Origin: Haloactinospora alba
GTDB lineage: Bacteria; Actinomycetota; Actinomycetes; Streptosporangiales; Streptosporangiaceae
Reading direction: 5' to 3'
Length of the DNA: 64,000 bases
Assembly: GCF_006717075.1 (NCBI RefSeq)
Contig: NZ_VFQC01000001.1
Span: 744,001-808,000 of the forward strand
In this document: in pieces, positions 63,153 through 64,000 of the stretch
How the letters are laid out: every line of letters starts with the position of its first letter
Position numbering within the stretch: the first letter of the stretch is position 1
The notes under the pieces: model-generated
The model's database searches: none
What the model was told of the DNA's origin: nothing
What the model saw: only the letters and a program-made list of their open reading frames with translations
Program-made: the position numbers and the translations under genes

Positions 63153-64000
63153 GTGGACAGTGCTCGTCTGAAGAAGGGGAGCGGACCCACGGTGCGCCGG
63201 ATGCTCCTCGGCTCCGAACTACGTAAGTACCGCGACGCGAGAGGAGTGAGCCGCGCGGACGCCGGTCACCATATTCGGGGATCGGAGTCGAAGATCAGCC
63301 GGATGGAGCTGGGTCGGGTCGGGTTCAAACGGCGGGACGTCGAGGACCTGTTGAGGTTCTACGGTGTCACCGACGCGTCACTGATCAACACGATGGGCAA
63401 GATCGCCGAGGACACCAACAAGCCGGGATGGTGGCAGGAGTACGGCGAGGCCCTGCCCAACTGGTTCCAGGTGTACGTGGGGCTGGAGGAAGCGGCGACC
63501 CGGATTCGGGTGTACGAGGCGCAGTTCGTCCCGGGCCTCCTGCAGACCGAGTGCTACGCCAGGAACGTCATCAAGGGTGGGTCCGTTCCTCCCGACCCCA
63601 AGGCCGAGGACCGGCTGAAGGTCCGGTTGCGCCGGCAGCAGCACCTCGAGGACAGCGGGGTGAAGTTCTGGGCGATCCTGGACGAGGCCGCGGTGCGCCG
63701 GCCGATCGGTGGCAAGGAGTGCATGCAGGAGCAGCTGGAACGGCTGATCGAACTCTGCGACCGCCAGAACATCACGCTGCAGATCGTTCCCTTCACGGCG
63801 GGAGCGCACGCCGCGGAGGCGGGGTCGTTCACGATCCTGCGTTATCCGGAGTTCAAACTCTCCGACATCATTTACCTGGAACAGCTCACCGGTTCGTTGT
63901 GTCTGGACAAACGCAGCGATATCGACGCATACACGATGGCGATGGAGCGGCTCAGCGTGATAGCGCGGCCGCCAGCGGAGACCAAGGGGATCCTCAGGGA
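63153..64000 (+). CDS. WhiJ-like XRE regulator with DUF5753 domain, C-terminally cut by the window
   Basis: At least 282 residues. A Cro/C1-type helix-turn-helix (LGSELRKYRDARGVSRADAG, then SESKISRMELGRV; about 18-55) is followed by a DUF5753 domain (YEAQFVPGLLQTECYARNVI, then WAILDEAAVRRPIGG, QIVPFTAGAHAAEAGSFTIL and DIIYLEQLTG). GGGGAGG eight bases before the GTG at 63153 decides the start. Relatives are about 285-290 residues, so nearly all is present. In streptomycetes such proteins pair with a small DUF397 protein, expected just beyond the window edge, and often with an ATPase like the one upstream. Confidence 0.9.
   Translation, partial: MDSARLKKGSGPTVRRMLLGSELRKYRDARGVSRADAGHHIRGSESKISRMELGRVGFKRRDVEDLLRFYGVTDASLINTMGKIAEDTNKPGWWQEYGEALPNWFQVYVGLEEAATRIRVYEAQFVPGLLQTECYARNVIKGGSVPPDPKAEDRLKVRLRRQQHLEDSGVKFWAILDEAAVRRPIGGKECMQEQLERLIELCDRQNITLQIVPFTAGAHAAEAGSFTILRYPEFKLSDIIYLEQLTGSLCLDKRSDIDAYTMAMERLSVIARPPAETKGILR

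Overview
The window is dense, high-GC (about 70 percent) DNA with GTG and TTG starts, overlapping ATGA gene junctions, T-poor GC-rich terminators and many -10 boxes of the TANNNT type. Together with a WblA-type WhiB protein, the GlgE maltosyltransferase pathway, a PASTA-less membrane Ser/Thr kinase, class I KARI and a WhiJ-like DUF5753 regulator, this points to a mycelial actinomycete. A Nocardiopsis/Thermobifida/Streptomonospora-like genus is my best guess, but that placement is inference. No tRNA, rRNA, CRISPR array, phage or intact insertion sequence was seen.

Layout. 1-5.7 kb: alpha-glucan metabolism, with glgE and treS on the minus strand and glgP divergent, sharing a perfect CRP-type palindrome. 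5.8-9.0 kb: a TPP riboswitch followed by a YkoE/YkoD/YkoC-type ECF transporter for thiamine precursor. 9.0-10.7 kb: a divergent pair of SMR exporters, duplicated 16-bp operators and a TetR regulator. 10.8-14.6 kb: enoyl-CoA hydratase, a YbaK-like protein and a membrane Ser/Thr kinase, followed by a 152-bp nested inverted repeat. 14.7-24.6 kb: etfBA, a cysteine desulfurase, a DUF695-like protein, mnmA, an iron-box-preceded DedA-like gene, a short MetE-like protein and ligA. The desulfurase, mnmA and ligA order is usual for actinomycete housekeeping DNA.

24.6-36.2 kb: two multi-domain GGDEF-EAL membrane proteins bracket gatCA and gatB. gatCA is separated from gatB by an oppositely oriented, sortase-anchored thioester-domain surface protein. 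A structured leader and a small ORF with a near-perfect Shine-Dalgarno lie between ligA and the first GGDEF-EAL gene. 36.2-44.7 kb: branched-chain amino acid and serine biosynthesis (ilvB, ilvN, ilvC, serA, leuB, ilvE). It is preceded by a ribosome-mediated attenuator whose leader peptide carries Leu-Ile-Leu-Val.

44.8-52.2 kb: two secreted hydrolases flank a decayed DUF4184 gene; then the dxr-rseP-ispG set (MEP isoprenoid pathway plus site-2 protease). 52.2-57.1 kb: a cationic amino acid permease, a nitrilase-family amidase and a flavin amino acid 2-monooxygenase. This is a davAB-like module expected to turn lysine (or arginine) into the omega-amino amide and then the acid, and it lies under a cluster of palindromes. 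57.2-60.4 kb: a fabG-like reductase and two acyl-CoA dehydrogenases in one minus-strand operon with a TetR-type operator. 60.8-64 kb: wblA, a putative small membrane protein between two perfect 14-bp palindromes, an anti-sigma-like ATPase and a WhiJ-like regulator that runs off the end.

The main points for follow-up are the regulatory elements: the CRP site, iron box, ilv attenuator, riboswitch switch segment, duplicated SMR operators, the leader RNA near 24.8 kb, and the 152-bp inverted repeat at 14.56-14.71 kb. All family assignments were made by reading the sequence and from memory of the families; nothing was searched or folded.
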